Positions 57,322 through 64,000 of a stretch of DNA of 64,000 nucleotides are shown in pieces. The position numbers were made by a program, and so were the translations under genes. Positions within the stretch are counted from its first letter, which is position 1. Every line of letters starts with the position of its first letter. Source of the stretch: Rhodoferax sp. (GTDB taxonomy: Bacteria > Pseudomonadota > Gammaproteobacteria > Burkholderiales > Burkholderiaceae_C); contig JAGRPL010000001.1 in assembly GCA_019449595.1 (NCBI GenBank), positions 124,001 to 188,000 on the forward strand, read 5' to 3'. A model generated the notes under the pieces. That model searched no databases. It was not told the DNA's origin and saw nothing but the letters and a program-made list of their open reading frames with translations.

Positions 57322-57885
57322 TCAGGGTGCGCCCTTCTTCTTGAGCTGCTGCAGCACCGCAAAGGGGTTCGGCTTTTCGGCCGGCGCATCGACGAAATTC
57401 GGGTCGGCCGCCTGCAATTTTACCGCCACGGGGCACACCGGGTGCTTGGGCGCCACGGGCAACTCCATCAGCAACTCGTCCTCAATCAGTTCAAGCACAT
57501 TGAAATCGCGGCTCAGCACCAGAACATCCTCTTCGGATTCTTCGTCCTCCACGGCCGCCAGCTCCTCCGTGGCCACAAAGCGGAATTCCCGCTCAAAAGC
57601 CACCGGTACCTCCACGGGGCCCAGGCAACGCTGGCAGGTCAGGGGCAATGCCGTCTGCGCAGCCAGGTGCAGCCAGGCTTCCTCCACGCCGGCACCATCC
57701 GCGCGCATCTCGCCCCGCACCCCGTAGCGGACGGCCGTTTCGCCCCCCTGCCCACGGGTTTCCTCCATCAGCCGCGCGAACTGCGCCAAGGGCGCCTGCC
57801 CCTCCCAGGCGCCCGATGCGCGGGCAAAAGCGGCAATATTGAGGTGTTCGGCGTCGTTGTCATGTTTGGAGGGTAGGGGTGCCAT
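57322..57885 (-). CDS. yceD: YceD/DUF177 family protein, start region invaded by group II intron
   Basis: A 187-residue apparent product of the DUF177 family, linked to 23S rRNA accumulation and always beside rpmF. Conserved: LNIAAFARASGAW at about 16, the CQRC zinc-like motif near the middle (LPLTCQRCLGPVEVP), VLELIEDELLMELPVAPKHPVCP, and NPFAVLQQLKKKG at the end. In relatives only about 9 residues precede the LN(I/V)..FA block. Here the sole in-frame ATG (57885) lies within predicted intron domain VI and no ribosome site is well placed (a G8 run is 12 bases upstream). The native start seems displaced by the intron. The core is intact. Confidence 0.8.
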   Translation of the reverse strand: MAPLPSKHDNDAEHLNIAAFARASGAWEGQAPLAQFARLMEETRGQGGETAVRYGVRGEMRADGAGVEEAWLHLAAQTALPLTCQRCLGPVEVPVAFEREFRFVATEELAAVEDEESEEDVLVLSRDFNVLELIEDELLMELPVAPKHPVCPVAVKLQAADPNFVDAPAEKPNPFAVLQQLKKKGAP

Positions 57886-57908
57886 CTTTCGATGATACCC
57901 CCCCCATC
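57868..57908 (-). ncRNA. group II intron domain VI with bulged branch-point A
   Basis: Eight Gs (57907 side) pair with CCCC-U and CCC around a single bulged A at 57874. The upper stem CAUC-GAAA-GAUG closes with a GAAA tetraloop. A G·U pair next to the bulged A is typical. The stem includes the ATG at 57885 that opens the yceD frame. Confidence 0.75.
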
Positions 57909-57942
57909 GAACCGTGCTTGCGATTTTCACCGCACACGGCTC
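57909..57942 (-). ncRNA. group II intron domain V (catalytic hairpin)
   Basis: A 34-nucleotide hairpin, GAGCCGTGTGCGGTGAAAA then TCGCAAGCACGGTTC on minus, with the AGC-type catalytic triad position near its base, the two-nucleotide bulge and a GAAA-type loop. It is one of the most conserved parts of group II introns. Confidence 0.9.
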
Positions 57943-57957
57943 ACGTACGACCACTGA

Positions 57958-59715
57958 TTAAACGGCTTCGTCAGGTTGCATTCCCTTCGACCGCTTTTTC
58001 AGATTTAAGTCCCCCGTACTGGGGACCGGCTTGATAACCTTCAAACCTAGGGCGTGGACCTGCCGGTGACAGATCGGGTGCAGTAGCACCCGATTGGAGA
58101 GAGCATCACTCCCTCCTAGCTGCCGATAGACGATATGGTGGTCGTCCATGTTTTCATCAGCTATGTCGATTTCGTGCAGACAGTGAGCGCACTTACCATT
58201 TTGGTCAAACCATAGGGACGCCCGTTGAGCGCTCCAGATGGTGTCTCCCATCCGTTGCACTCGCAGTTTCTCCCCATAAATCTGCCAATCGGGGTGGAAA
58301 GGGTTGTAATCCCCTTTCACCTTGATGTGACGGACAATTTTCGTGTTCGCCAAGGAATACAGCGGAAGCGGTATTCTTTCAGCACCCCCGAAGGGGTCAT
58401 CCTGTAGACCGACAAAGCGTTTCCGTAGACCGCACTGTTTCCAGTAGTGCCTGTGGACCCAACTTGCCGATTTTCTTGGGTGGGTCCGTAACCCCCAGCG
58501 CATGAGTCGCCAATAAATCAAGTTATCGACGGTGCTGAAGGTTTTCTTCGCCACAACTCCTTTGTGATACTGAGCCCAGCCTATAAGGACTGGATTCAGG
58601 CGCTGTATCAACGTTTCTACTGGAACCTTCGATAGCGACTCTGCGATGATTCCCTTTACCTTGTCGTAGAACGCTTTCACGTTCTTGCGATTTGGTTTGA
58701 TGAGCAGTTTTCCTCCGTATTTGCGGAAGTTCCACCCTAGGAAATCGAATCCTTCATCAATATGCACGATGCGCGTCTTCTCCTCGGACAGTGTCAGTCC
58801 CCGCTCGCGCAGGAATTCGACGATCCACGGTCGGACCACAGTTTCAAGCAGCTCTTTGGAGCTGCCTGTGACCACAAAGTCATCGGCATACCGAACCAGA
58901 TTCACAGTGGCTGACTTGGCCCCTCGGGTCTTGAGTTTTACCCTAAGGTATTTCTCTAAACCCGATTCGAGACCGTTGAGCGTAATGTTAGCTAAAGTTG
59001 GCGAGATGATGCCGCCCTGCGGCGTGCCATCATCTGTGCGCTGGAGCTGACCCACGTCCACTACTCCAGATTTCAACCACTTCCTGAGCATCCTCCTGTC
59101 CATGTGAACATGGTTCAGCAGCCAGTCATGGTTGATGTTGTCAAAGAACCCTTTGATGTCAGCATCCAATACCCATTGGGCAGAAGCCTTCTTGGATAAG
59201 GACAGAAACAGCTGGCTCCGTGCATCATGCGTTGACCGCCCTTTCCTGAAGCCGTAGCTATTTGGATCGGACGTGCATTCCACCGCGGGTTCCAGTGCAA
59301 GCAGGTAGAGTGCTTGCATCGCTCTGTCCTTCATGGTAGGTATGCCCAGTGGCCTTTCCTTCCCGTTAGCCTTTGGGATATAGACTCGCCGTAGGGGGCG
59401 AGCCCGATACCCATTGGTGTTCAGACAACCAATCGCATTCCATTTCTTTGTTGGTGAGTCCCAAAGTTCGCGATCGATGCCACTCGTCCGCTTCCCTTTG
59501 TTTTCGGTTACTTTCCTGACCGCCAATGCCTTGGCCTGCCAAGATCGAACGAGATTGCGGGTAAGTCTTGCGACTCTCCGAAAATCCTTGTCCTGTTCTG
59601 CCTGCGCTATGCGCATCTGCGCCTTCCCGACGAACTGCATGACGACCTTCCAGTTGATGGAGTGCCATTCACTTGTTTCGCCTGGAGACGCAGCATCGTT
59701 GCCGATGTTTTCCAT
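57958..59715 (-). CDS. ltrA: group II intron reverse transcriptase/maturase with HNH endonuclease
   Basis: A 585-residue intron-encoded protein. The reverse transcriptase core has [47 protein letters not shown] and the catalytic YADD at 276-279. A maturase X domain follows ([23 protein letters not shown]). The C-terminal HNH endonuclease has CAHC (509-512), DHH (about 524-526) and HPICHRQVH (546-554). I chose ATG 59715 ([12 protein letters not shown]) because GGAGAAGG precedes it; the frame runs open 68 codons further into intron RNA. All catalytic residues are present, so it looks mobile. Confidence 0.95.
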   Translation of the reverse strand: MENIGNDAASPGETSEWHSINWKVVMQFVGKAQMRIAQAEQDKDFRRVARLTRNLVRSWQAKALAVRKVTENKGKRTSGIDRELWDSPTKKWNAIGCLNTNGYRARPLRRVYIPKANGKERPLGIPTMKDRAMQALYLLALEPAVECTSDPNSYGFRKGRSTHDARSQLFLSLSKKASAQWVLDADIKGFFDNINHDWLLNHVHMDRRMLRKWLKSGVVDVGQLQRTDDGTPQGGIISPTLANITLNGLESGLEKYLRVKLKTRGAKSATVNLVRYADDFVVTGSSKELLETVVRPWIVEFLRERGLTLSEEKTRIVHIDEGFDFLGWNFRKYGGKLLIKPNRKNVKAFYDKVKGIIAESLSKVPVETLIQRLNPVLIGWAQYHKGVVAKKTFSTVDNLIYWRLMRWGLRTHPRKSASWVHRHYWKQCGLRKRFVGLQDDPFGGAERIPLPLYSLANTKIVRHIKVKGDYNPFHPDWQIYGEKLRVQRMGDTIWSAQRASLWFDQNGKCAHCLHEIDIADENMDDHHIVYRQLGGSDALSNRVLLHPICHRQVHALGLKVIKPVPSTGDLNLKKRSKGMQPDEAV

Positions 59716-60321
59716 ACCTTCTCCAGTGTGGTTTGACCCATTGAAGACGGCACTGACCCGGAGGGTCAGATACCCTCTGGGTCGTAGTTGAAGTCGCAAC
59801 GGCTTTACGCTGTCGCACCTGAGGCAAGTCAGCCGGCTTTCACCGTGGGACAGGTGCCCTATCCTGTTCATTACAAACAGGCATTCGCTTTTTGCCTCTT
59901 CCTCTGCCCCCTCCACCATGGCCTTTGATTACTCGCAGGTTGCCACTCCCTTGCAGGATTGGCGGTGAGTGGGGTTTACCTCGTTTCCCTCTGTGTCCGC
60001 TGGGCTGGCAGGCCTAGCGATAGGGTTAGGGACTTTCTATCCACCTGAAGTCGTTTTGGGAACGACGCCCCGTGCATGACAGTTGCGTCCTGACTTCGTG
60101 CCTTTTGGCCACAGCTCCTTCCTTGCGGAAGAGACAAGCGTAAGCTGTTTACTGCTCAAGGTGGTTCTGACGAAAGTTCACGTTAGATTTCCCGTACCTT
60201 CTACCTCTGCATCCCTCCTGCGTCTTGTTCACAGGATTGGGGGCGACTCGCGTCGCTCTTAGGTGCTTGCGCACGGGGTGTTTAACCGTAGCTCCGCACG
60301 TTCGGATTACTCCAGACGCAC

Positions 60322-60694
60322 TAACGGTAGAGGTCACGTCGTTCCAGACGTGGTTCTGTAGGAACAAGACACAGAGAGCGGTTTCGCTCTCATTTACTTT
60401 GATATGTGGATGGCAAGTTGTAAAAATTTGTAACAACTTGCATTTACAGGTGTAAATGTAGTGTGTATGCAACGTTTTGAGGGCGTGAGCCCGCCAAAAC
60501 ACACATGAGTCACCCTTGTGAGGTGACGCGAGTGCAGCCAAATTTATGCCATCCGGCCACACGTTTTAGAGCCTTTTAAGGGGCTCTTTTGGTGTTTCTC
60601 CCCGAGGGAAGAACGGTTCAAAGTATGAGTAGATCCGAAGACCTATGAAGCGACATCGAGTCGCACCATGCGCGCAGTGTAAGAGAATCGCACC
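60322..60694. other. disordered leader region between the intron and maf
   Basis: About 370 bases without a secure gene. The part 60400-60500 is AT-rich, with an inverted repeat GCAAGTTGT/ACAACTTGC. A minus-strand open frame (60562 into the intron, beginning MWPDGINLAALASPH) has no start signal and may be a degenerate mobile-element remnant. Nearer maf are a hairpin (60568-60590) and a direct repeat TCGCACCATG at 60661 and 60688. The original yceD promoter should lie here. Confidence 0.5.
60568..60590 (+). terminator. short stem-loop with T tail upstream of maf
   Basis: AGAGCC and GGCTCT pair around an 8-base loop and are followed by TTT on plus. It would stop plus-strand (intron-antisense) transcription before maf. 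On minus it lacks a T-run. Confidence 0.4.
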
Positions 60695-60697
60695 ATG
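60661..60697 (+). repeat. 10-bp direct repeat TCGCACCATG at the maf start
   Basis: TCGCACCATG occurs at 60661-60670 and again at 60688-60697; the second contains the maf ATG. The first gives a four-codon mini-ORF (ATG 60668 to TAA 60682). It could be a small duplication or the trace of an excised insertion. Confidence 0.5.
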
Positions 60698-61309
60698 TCT
60701 GACATTCCGAACCGAAAACTCATCCTGGGATCCACCTCGGCCTACCGGCGTGAACTGCTGGAGCGCCTGCGCATTCCGTTTTCCACCGAATCGCCCCATG
60801 TGGACGAAACTCCCCTGCCCGGCGAGCACCCCGCCGCGCTGGCCCGCCGCTTGGCTCTGGCCAAGGCACAGGCAGTGGCAGCCCGCTTTCCCGACTGCGT
60901 GGTGATCGGTTCGGACCAAGTGGCCGACCTGGACGGACAGGCACTGGGCAAACCCGGCAACCATGACCGCGCCGTGACACAGCTGCGCCAGATGCGCGGC
61001 AAGACTGTCATTTTCCAGACCGCCGTGGCCGTGGTGTGCCTGGACAGCGGCTTTTGCCAGGAGGCCCTGGCGCCCGTCAAGGTGACGTTTCGGGAGCTCG
61101 ATGACGTCGAAATTGAGAGTTACCTGCGGGCGGAACAGCCCTACGACTGTGCCGGCAGCGCCAAAAGCGAGGGGCTGGGCATCTCCCTGCTGAGCGCCAT
61201 TGAAAACGACGACCCCACCGCCCTGGTGGGCTTGCCCCTGATCCGCACCTGCCAGATGTTGCGCGCCGCCGGCATGGACCTGCTGCATACCACCCGGGCG
61301 CCAGCATGA
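60695..61309 (+). CDS. maf: Maf-family nucleoside triphosphate pyrophosphatase (YceF type)
   Basis: A 204-residue house-cleaning enzyme that hydrolyses modified nucleotides. The N-terminal motif LILGSTSAYRRELLERL (about 9-25) and the acidic SDQVADLDGQALGKPG (about 69-84) are Maf signatures; the C-terminal CAGSAKSEGLGISLL is typical of the YceF subgroup (7-methyl-GTP pyrophosphatase). It diverges from yceD, as in E. coli yceF/yceD. The stop overlaps the next ATG by four bases. Confidence 0.93.
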   Translation: MSDIPNRKLILGSTSAYRRELLERLRIPFSTESPHVDETPLPGEHPAALARRLALAKAQAVAARFPDCVVIGSDQVADLDGQALGKPGNHDRAVTQLRQMRGKTVIFQTAVAVVCLDSGFCQEALAPVKVTFRELDDVEIESYLRAEQPYDCAGSAKSEGLGISLLSAIENDDPTALVGLPLIRTCQMLRAAGMDLLHTTRAPA

Positions 61310-62100
61310 GCCACACCGCCACCCAAGACGTCACGAGCGGCCCGCAACGGGGCACCCTCTATCTGGTCCCCGCCCCGCTGGATTTTGGCTGCAGCACCCA
61401 GGCGCCCCTGGACCGGGTGATGCCGTCGGGCACCCTGGAAATTGCGGCAACGCTGCAGCACTGGGTGTGCGAAAACGCCAAATCCACCCGCGCCTACCTC
61501 AAACGCATCGGCGAACACCACCCGCTGTGCGTGCCGCTGCAGTCCATGCAGTTGCAGGAACTGCCGCATGCCGTCCACAAGAAAGGGGACCACCAGGGCG
61601 ACTTCGACGCCCGCCCGCTGCTCCAGGCCGCCTTGCAGGGCGCCGATATCGGCCTGGTCAGCGAGGCCGGCATGCCGGCGGTGGCCGACCCGGGCTCCTC
61701 CGTGGTGCGTGCCGCGCACGATCTGGGCCTGCGCGTGGTGCCGCTGGTCGGGCCGGTGTCGCTGCTGCTGGCGCTGGCCGCCAGCGGCCTCAATGGCCAG
61801 AGTTTCGCCTTCGTGGGCTACGTACCCAGCGCGCCGGACGAGCGCAGCCGACGCATCCGGGAGTTGGAGTCCCTGGCCCTCAGGACCGGGCAGACCCAGC
61901 TGCTGATTGAAACCCCGTACCGCAACACCGCGCTGCTGCAGGCGCTGCTGCAGACCCTGCAGCCCGGCACCCGCCTGGCCACGTCCAGCGGACTGACGCT
62001 GGCGCAGGCGGCCTGCCACAGCGACCTGGTCAAGAACTGGAAGCACAAACCCTGGGCGCTGGACAACGCCACGCCCACGGTGTTTGCCATCGGCCGGTGA
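61306..62100 (+). CDS. tetrapyrrole-methylase-family SAM-dependent methyltransferase (RsmI-like)
   Basis: A 264-residue protein related to RsmI, the 16S rRNA C1402 ribose methyltransferase, but of a separate branch. Visible are LYLVPAPLDFG at the start, GLVSEAGMPAVADPGSSVVRAAH (adjoining motifs about 115-137), VVPLVGPVSLLLALAASG and FAFVGYVPS. Its place after maf and before sppA is conserved in betaproteobacteria. Substrate not established. ATGA overlap with maf. Confidence 0.88.
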   Translation: MSHTATQDVTSGPQRGTLYLVPAPLDFGCSTQAPLDRVMPSGTLEIAATLQHWVCENAKSTRAYLKRIGEHHPLCVPLQSMQLQELPHAVHKKGDHQGDFDARPLLQAALQGADIGLVSEAGMPAVADPGSSVVRAAHDLGLRVVPLVGPVSLLLALAASGLNGQSFAFVGYVPSAPDERSRRIRELESLALRTGQTQLLIETPYRNTALLQALLQTLQPGTRLATSSGLTLAQAACHSDLVKNWKHKPWALDNATPTVFAIGR

Positions 62101-62137
62101 CACCGCCACCGGCGTGCGCCGGTGCGGCTCCTGTGCA

Positions 62138-63175
62138 TCAGTGCAGCGCGGGAAGGGAGCGGATGGCGCGCACAGCGCCCTCGCCCATGGACGCGCCAAA
62201 GCGCTTGACCAGGCGTTCGGCCACATTGTCCTTGCGGGTGTAGTCCACCAGGTCCTCGGCCTTGACGATTTCACGGGCCACATAGTCCAGGTTGCCCAGG
62301 TGGTCGGCCAGCCCCATGTCGACGGCCTGCTGACCGGTCCAGAACAAACCGCTGAAGATTTCCGGCGTTTCCTTCAGGCGCGTGCCCCGGCCGGCCTTGA
62401 CGACCGCAATGAACTGCTGGTGAATCTGGTCCAGCATGCCCTGGGCAAACGCGCGCTGCTTCTCGGTCTGGGGGCTGAACGGGTCCATGAAACCCTTGTT
62501 TTCGCCGGCCGTCATCAGGCGGCGCTCAACACCCAGCTTGTCCATCAGGCCGGTGAAGCCAAAACCGTCCATCAGCACGCCAATGCTGCCCACCACGCTG
62601 GCCTTGTCGACAAAGATCTGGTCGGCACCCACCGCGATGTAATAGGCGGCCGAGGCACAGGTTTCTTCCACCACGGCGTAAATGGGTTTCTTGTACTGGG
62701 CCTTGAGGCGGCGGATCTCGTCGTTGATGATGCCGGCCTGCACCGGACTGCCACCCGGAGAGTTGATCAGCAGCACCACGGCCTGGGCGCCCTTGTCTTC
62801 GAACGCGCTGTGCATGGCCGCCACCACCAGTTCGGCGCTGGCCTCGGAACCCGAAGCAATTTCCCCCTGGATCTTCACCACCGCCGTGTGCGGCGTGGAG
62901 ATATCGGCGCTCCCCCCTCCGCGCTCCATGCCAAACCACACCAGCAGCACCAGAAACACCAGCCAACCGAGCCGGATGCCGTTGCGCCAGCGCCGGGCCT
63001 GGCGCTGCTCGGTGAGCGCTGCCATGGCCAGCTTTTCCAGGGTGGCACGCTCCCAGCCGGGGGCGTTGCCGGCATCCGGATTGGCTCCTTTTTTTGCAGC
63101 TGTCTGCGCAGGCTCCACGGGGGCTGCATGCATATTTTCCGTATCGGGTCCGCTGGGGGTATGGGAGTCAGTCAT
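62138..63175 (-). CDS. sppA: signal peptide peptidase SppA (S49 family, short form)
   Basis: A 345-residue membrane protease that degrades cleaved signal peptides. One transmembrane helix (about 68-88, GWLVFLVLLVWFG) precedes the S49 domain with NSPGGSPVQAG, catalytic Ser in ASVVGSIGVLMDG and Lys in GENKGFMDPFSP. It is the single-domain form. I chose ATG 63175; a TTG four codons upstream overlaps the Rieske gene. The long cytosolic N-terminus contains repeat-encoded residues 16-31 (HAAPVEPAQTAAKKGA). Confidence 0.93.
   Translation of the reverse strand: MTDSHTPSGPDTENMHAAPVEPAQTAAKKGANPDAGNAPGWERATLEKLAMAALTEQRQARRWRNGIRLGWLVFLVLLVWFGMERGGGSADISTPHTAVVKIQGEIASGSEASAELVVAAMHSAFEDKGAQAVVLLINSPGGSPVQAGIINDEIRRLKAQYKKPIYAVVEETCASAAYYIAVGADQIFVDKASVVGSIGVLMDGFGFTGLMDKLGVERRLMTAGENKGFMDPFSPQTEKQRAFAQGMLDQIHQQFIAVVKAGRGTRLKETPEIFSGLFWTGQQAVDMGLADHLGNLDYVAREIVKAEDLVDYTRKDNVAERLVKRFGASMGEGAVRAIRSLPALH
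63083..63129 (+). repeat. dispersed 28-bp-core repeat, copy 9 (inside sppA)
   Basis: GGCTCCTTTTTTTG, then CAGCTGTCTGCGCA, then GGCTCCACGGGGGCTGC. Antisense to sppA; translated as part of its N-terminal cytosolic tail. Confidence 0.75.
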
Positions 63176-63176
63176 G

Positions 63177-63551
63177 TCAGAACTCAAGAGGTTTCAGGTT
63201 AGGGGCAGTATGCCAGTGCACGACACCGTCCTGCTCGGTCAGCTCGATCTTGATCAAACCGGTGCGGCAGGGGCCGCCGCGGCATTCGCCGGTTTCCGGC
63301 CGGTAGATCGCACCATGGGTGGCGCACATCAGCCACTGGCCGCTGTGGTCGAAGAACCGGTTGGGCTGGTAGTCCATTTCCATGGGAATGTGGCCGCACT
63401 GGTTGAGGTAGGCATACACCTGCCCCTGGTAGCGAATGGCAAAGCCGCGCGCAGTGCGTCCGGCGTAGAGCACGTCGAAGGGAACCGCGTCACCACGGTC
63501 CACCAGATCGCGGGAGTTGCACAGGGGAATGGCCGTTTGCAGATCCGTCAT
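63177..63551 (-). CDS. Rieske 2Fe-2S domain protein
   Basis: A 124-residue stand-alone Rieske ferredoxin-like protein. Ligands are Cys and His in NQCGHIPMEMDY (about 51-62) and in LMCATHGAIYRPETGEC (about 74-90). No signal peptide, so cytosolic. Electron partners are unknown. The gene lies between an HAD phosphatase and sppA, an arrangement common in Burkholderiales, with its stop 2 bases before the sppA ATG. Confidence 0.9.
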   Translation of the reverse strand: MTDLQTAIPLCNSRDLVDRGDAVPFDVLYAGRTARGFAIRYQGQVYAYLNQCGHIPMEMDYQPNRFFDHSGQWLMCATHGAIYRPETGECRGGPCRTGLIKIELTEQDGVVHWHTAPNLKPLEF

Positions 63552-63566
63552 GGTCCGTCCTCCCCG

Positions 63567-64000
63567 TCAGGCGTGCGCGCGCAGCCAGGTGTGCAGCTCG
63601 GCCACCGAGTGCGCCACGTGCAGGGGGCCGAGCGCGGCAAAGGCTTCGGGCTCGTGGGCGCCGTAGCTCACACCCACGCTGGGCACGCCCGCGTTCAGGG
63701 CCATTTGCAGGTCGTGCGTGGTATCGCCAATCATCAGCACCCGGTGCGGCTCCACACCGAACTCCTGCATCAATTCCTGCAGCATCAGGGGGTGGGGCTT
63801 GCCGGCAGTCTCGTCGGCGGTGCGGGAGCTGTCGAACATGCCCCGCAACTCCACCGCCTGCAGGGCCTCATCCAGCCCACGCCGACTTTTCCCGGTGGCC
63901 ACGGCCAGCCAGTGGTTGCGGGCCTTCAAATCCGCCAGCAGGGGCAGCACGCCGGCAAACAGGCTGATGTCGTTCTGGTGCGCAAGGTAGTGGTGCTTGT
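63567..64000 (-). CDS. HAD-superfamily phosphatase (Gph-like), N-terminus outside window
   Basis: The frame is open to the window edge, so the N-terminal part with the nucleophile DxD motif is missing. Visible are motif II region LAVATGKSRRGLDEAL, motif III Lys in TADETAGKPHPLMLQE and motif IV MIGDTTHDLQMALNAG, as in phosphoglycolate phosphatase-like or pyrophosphatase-like HAD proteins. About 145 codons are present. Substrate cannot be settled. It lies 15 bases before the Rieske gene on the same strand. Confidence 0.85.
   Translation of the reverse strand, partial: KHHYLAHQNDISLFAGVLPLLADLKARNHWLAVATGKSRRGLDEALQAVELRGMFDSSRTADETAGKPHPLMLQELMQEFGVEPHRVLMIGDTTHDLQMALNAGVPSVGVSYGAHEPEAFAALGPLHVAHSVAELHTWLRAHA

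Larger units (their letters stand above)
57868..60321 (-). mobile_element. group II intron (bacterial IIB/CL-like) with intact maturase ORF
   Basis: The minus-strand unit contains, in order, a structured 5' part of about 600 bases, the reverse transcriptase ORF (59715-57958), domain V (57942-57909) and domain VI ending near 57868. The 5' end is placed at GTGCG at 60321, fitting GUGYG and the usual distance to the ORF. An alternative is GTGTG at 60562. The 3' end is placed 7 bases after the bulged adenosine of domain VI. It sits in the same orientation as yceD, right at its start. The 5' boundary is uncertain by about 240 bases. Confidence 0.85.

Noticed and set aside
59716..59919. 68-codon N-terminal extension of the intron maturase
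   Set aside because: ATG 59715 has a strong ribosome site and the extension has no reverse-transcriptase motif; it is most likely structured intron RNA.
60149..60562. 137-codon minus-strand ORF as a real gene
   Set aside because: No ribosome site, biased composition, and it crosses the predicted intron 5' end; kept only as a possible remnant.

Overview
The window is a stretch of high-GC chromosome from a betaproteobacterium, most probably of the family Comamonadaceae (Rhodoferax/Polaromonas-like). This rests on gene order: an acnB–citE-like–mdh block diverging from gntR-sdhCDABE-gltA; leuCDB-asd-fimV-truA-trpFBA-accD; and an unbroken line yceD-rpmF-plsX-fabHDG-acpP-fabF-rpoE-rseA-rseB-mucD-lepA-lepB-DUF4845-rnc-era-recO-pdxJ-acpS-nagZ. 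No tRNA, rRNA, CRISPR array, prophage or transposase gene was seen. The only clear mobile element is a group II intron.

Layout. 1-3.0 kb: a cut GNAT acetyltransferase, a TM2-like membrane protein, a PiT phosphate transporter with its DUF47 partner, and a DUF486 protein. 3.0-14.6 kb: the TCA-cycle region (acnB, a secreted protein, a CitE-like lyase and mdh on minus; gntR, sdhCDAB, sdhE and gltA on plus). 14.6-26.4 kb: leucine and tryptophan synthesis plus asd, fimV, truA and accD, all on plus. 26.5-33.7 kb: yggT, lysS, a YgjP-like metalloprotease, a large HD-GYP sensor protein and small unknown genes. 33.8-38.7 kb: an accessory island made of a 75-codon ORF, a 1344-residue Pls/PosA-type single-module peptide synthetase (adenylation, carrier, six membrane helices, three beta-helix-like domains) and its own phosphopantetheinyl transferase. 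38.7-57.9 kb: the housekeeping line on minus for cell-wall recycling, pyridoxine, translation and RNA processing, signal peptidase, sigma-E stress response and fatty-acid synthesis. 57.9-60.7 kb: the group II intron and a disordered leader region. 60.7-64 kb: maf, a tetrapyrrole-methylase-type methyltransferase, sppA, a Rieske protein and a cut HAD phosphatase.

Three things stand out. First, a dispersed repeat with a fixed 28-bp core (a 14-bp variable half, then TAGCTGYYTGCGCA, then a G-rich tail) occurs nine times, plus one decayed copy. Only one copy is purely intergenic. Four lie inside reading frames (citE-like, trpF, era, sppA), four supply the stop codon of a gene (leuD, acpS, fabH, the 5740 gene) and one supplies a start codon. 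It behaves like a coding-tolerant palindromic element, comparable to the Rickettsia palindromic elements. Second, the Pls/PosA-type synthetase has its own PPTase and a specificity pocket compatible with a basic amino acid, which suggests an undescribed cationic homopolymer. Third, the group II intron has its domain VI lying over the apparent start codon of yceD, so the first codons of the leading gene of the rpmF-plsX-fab line appear to be intron RNA.

All calls come from reading the sequence and from general knowledge of protein families. No database search was run.
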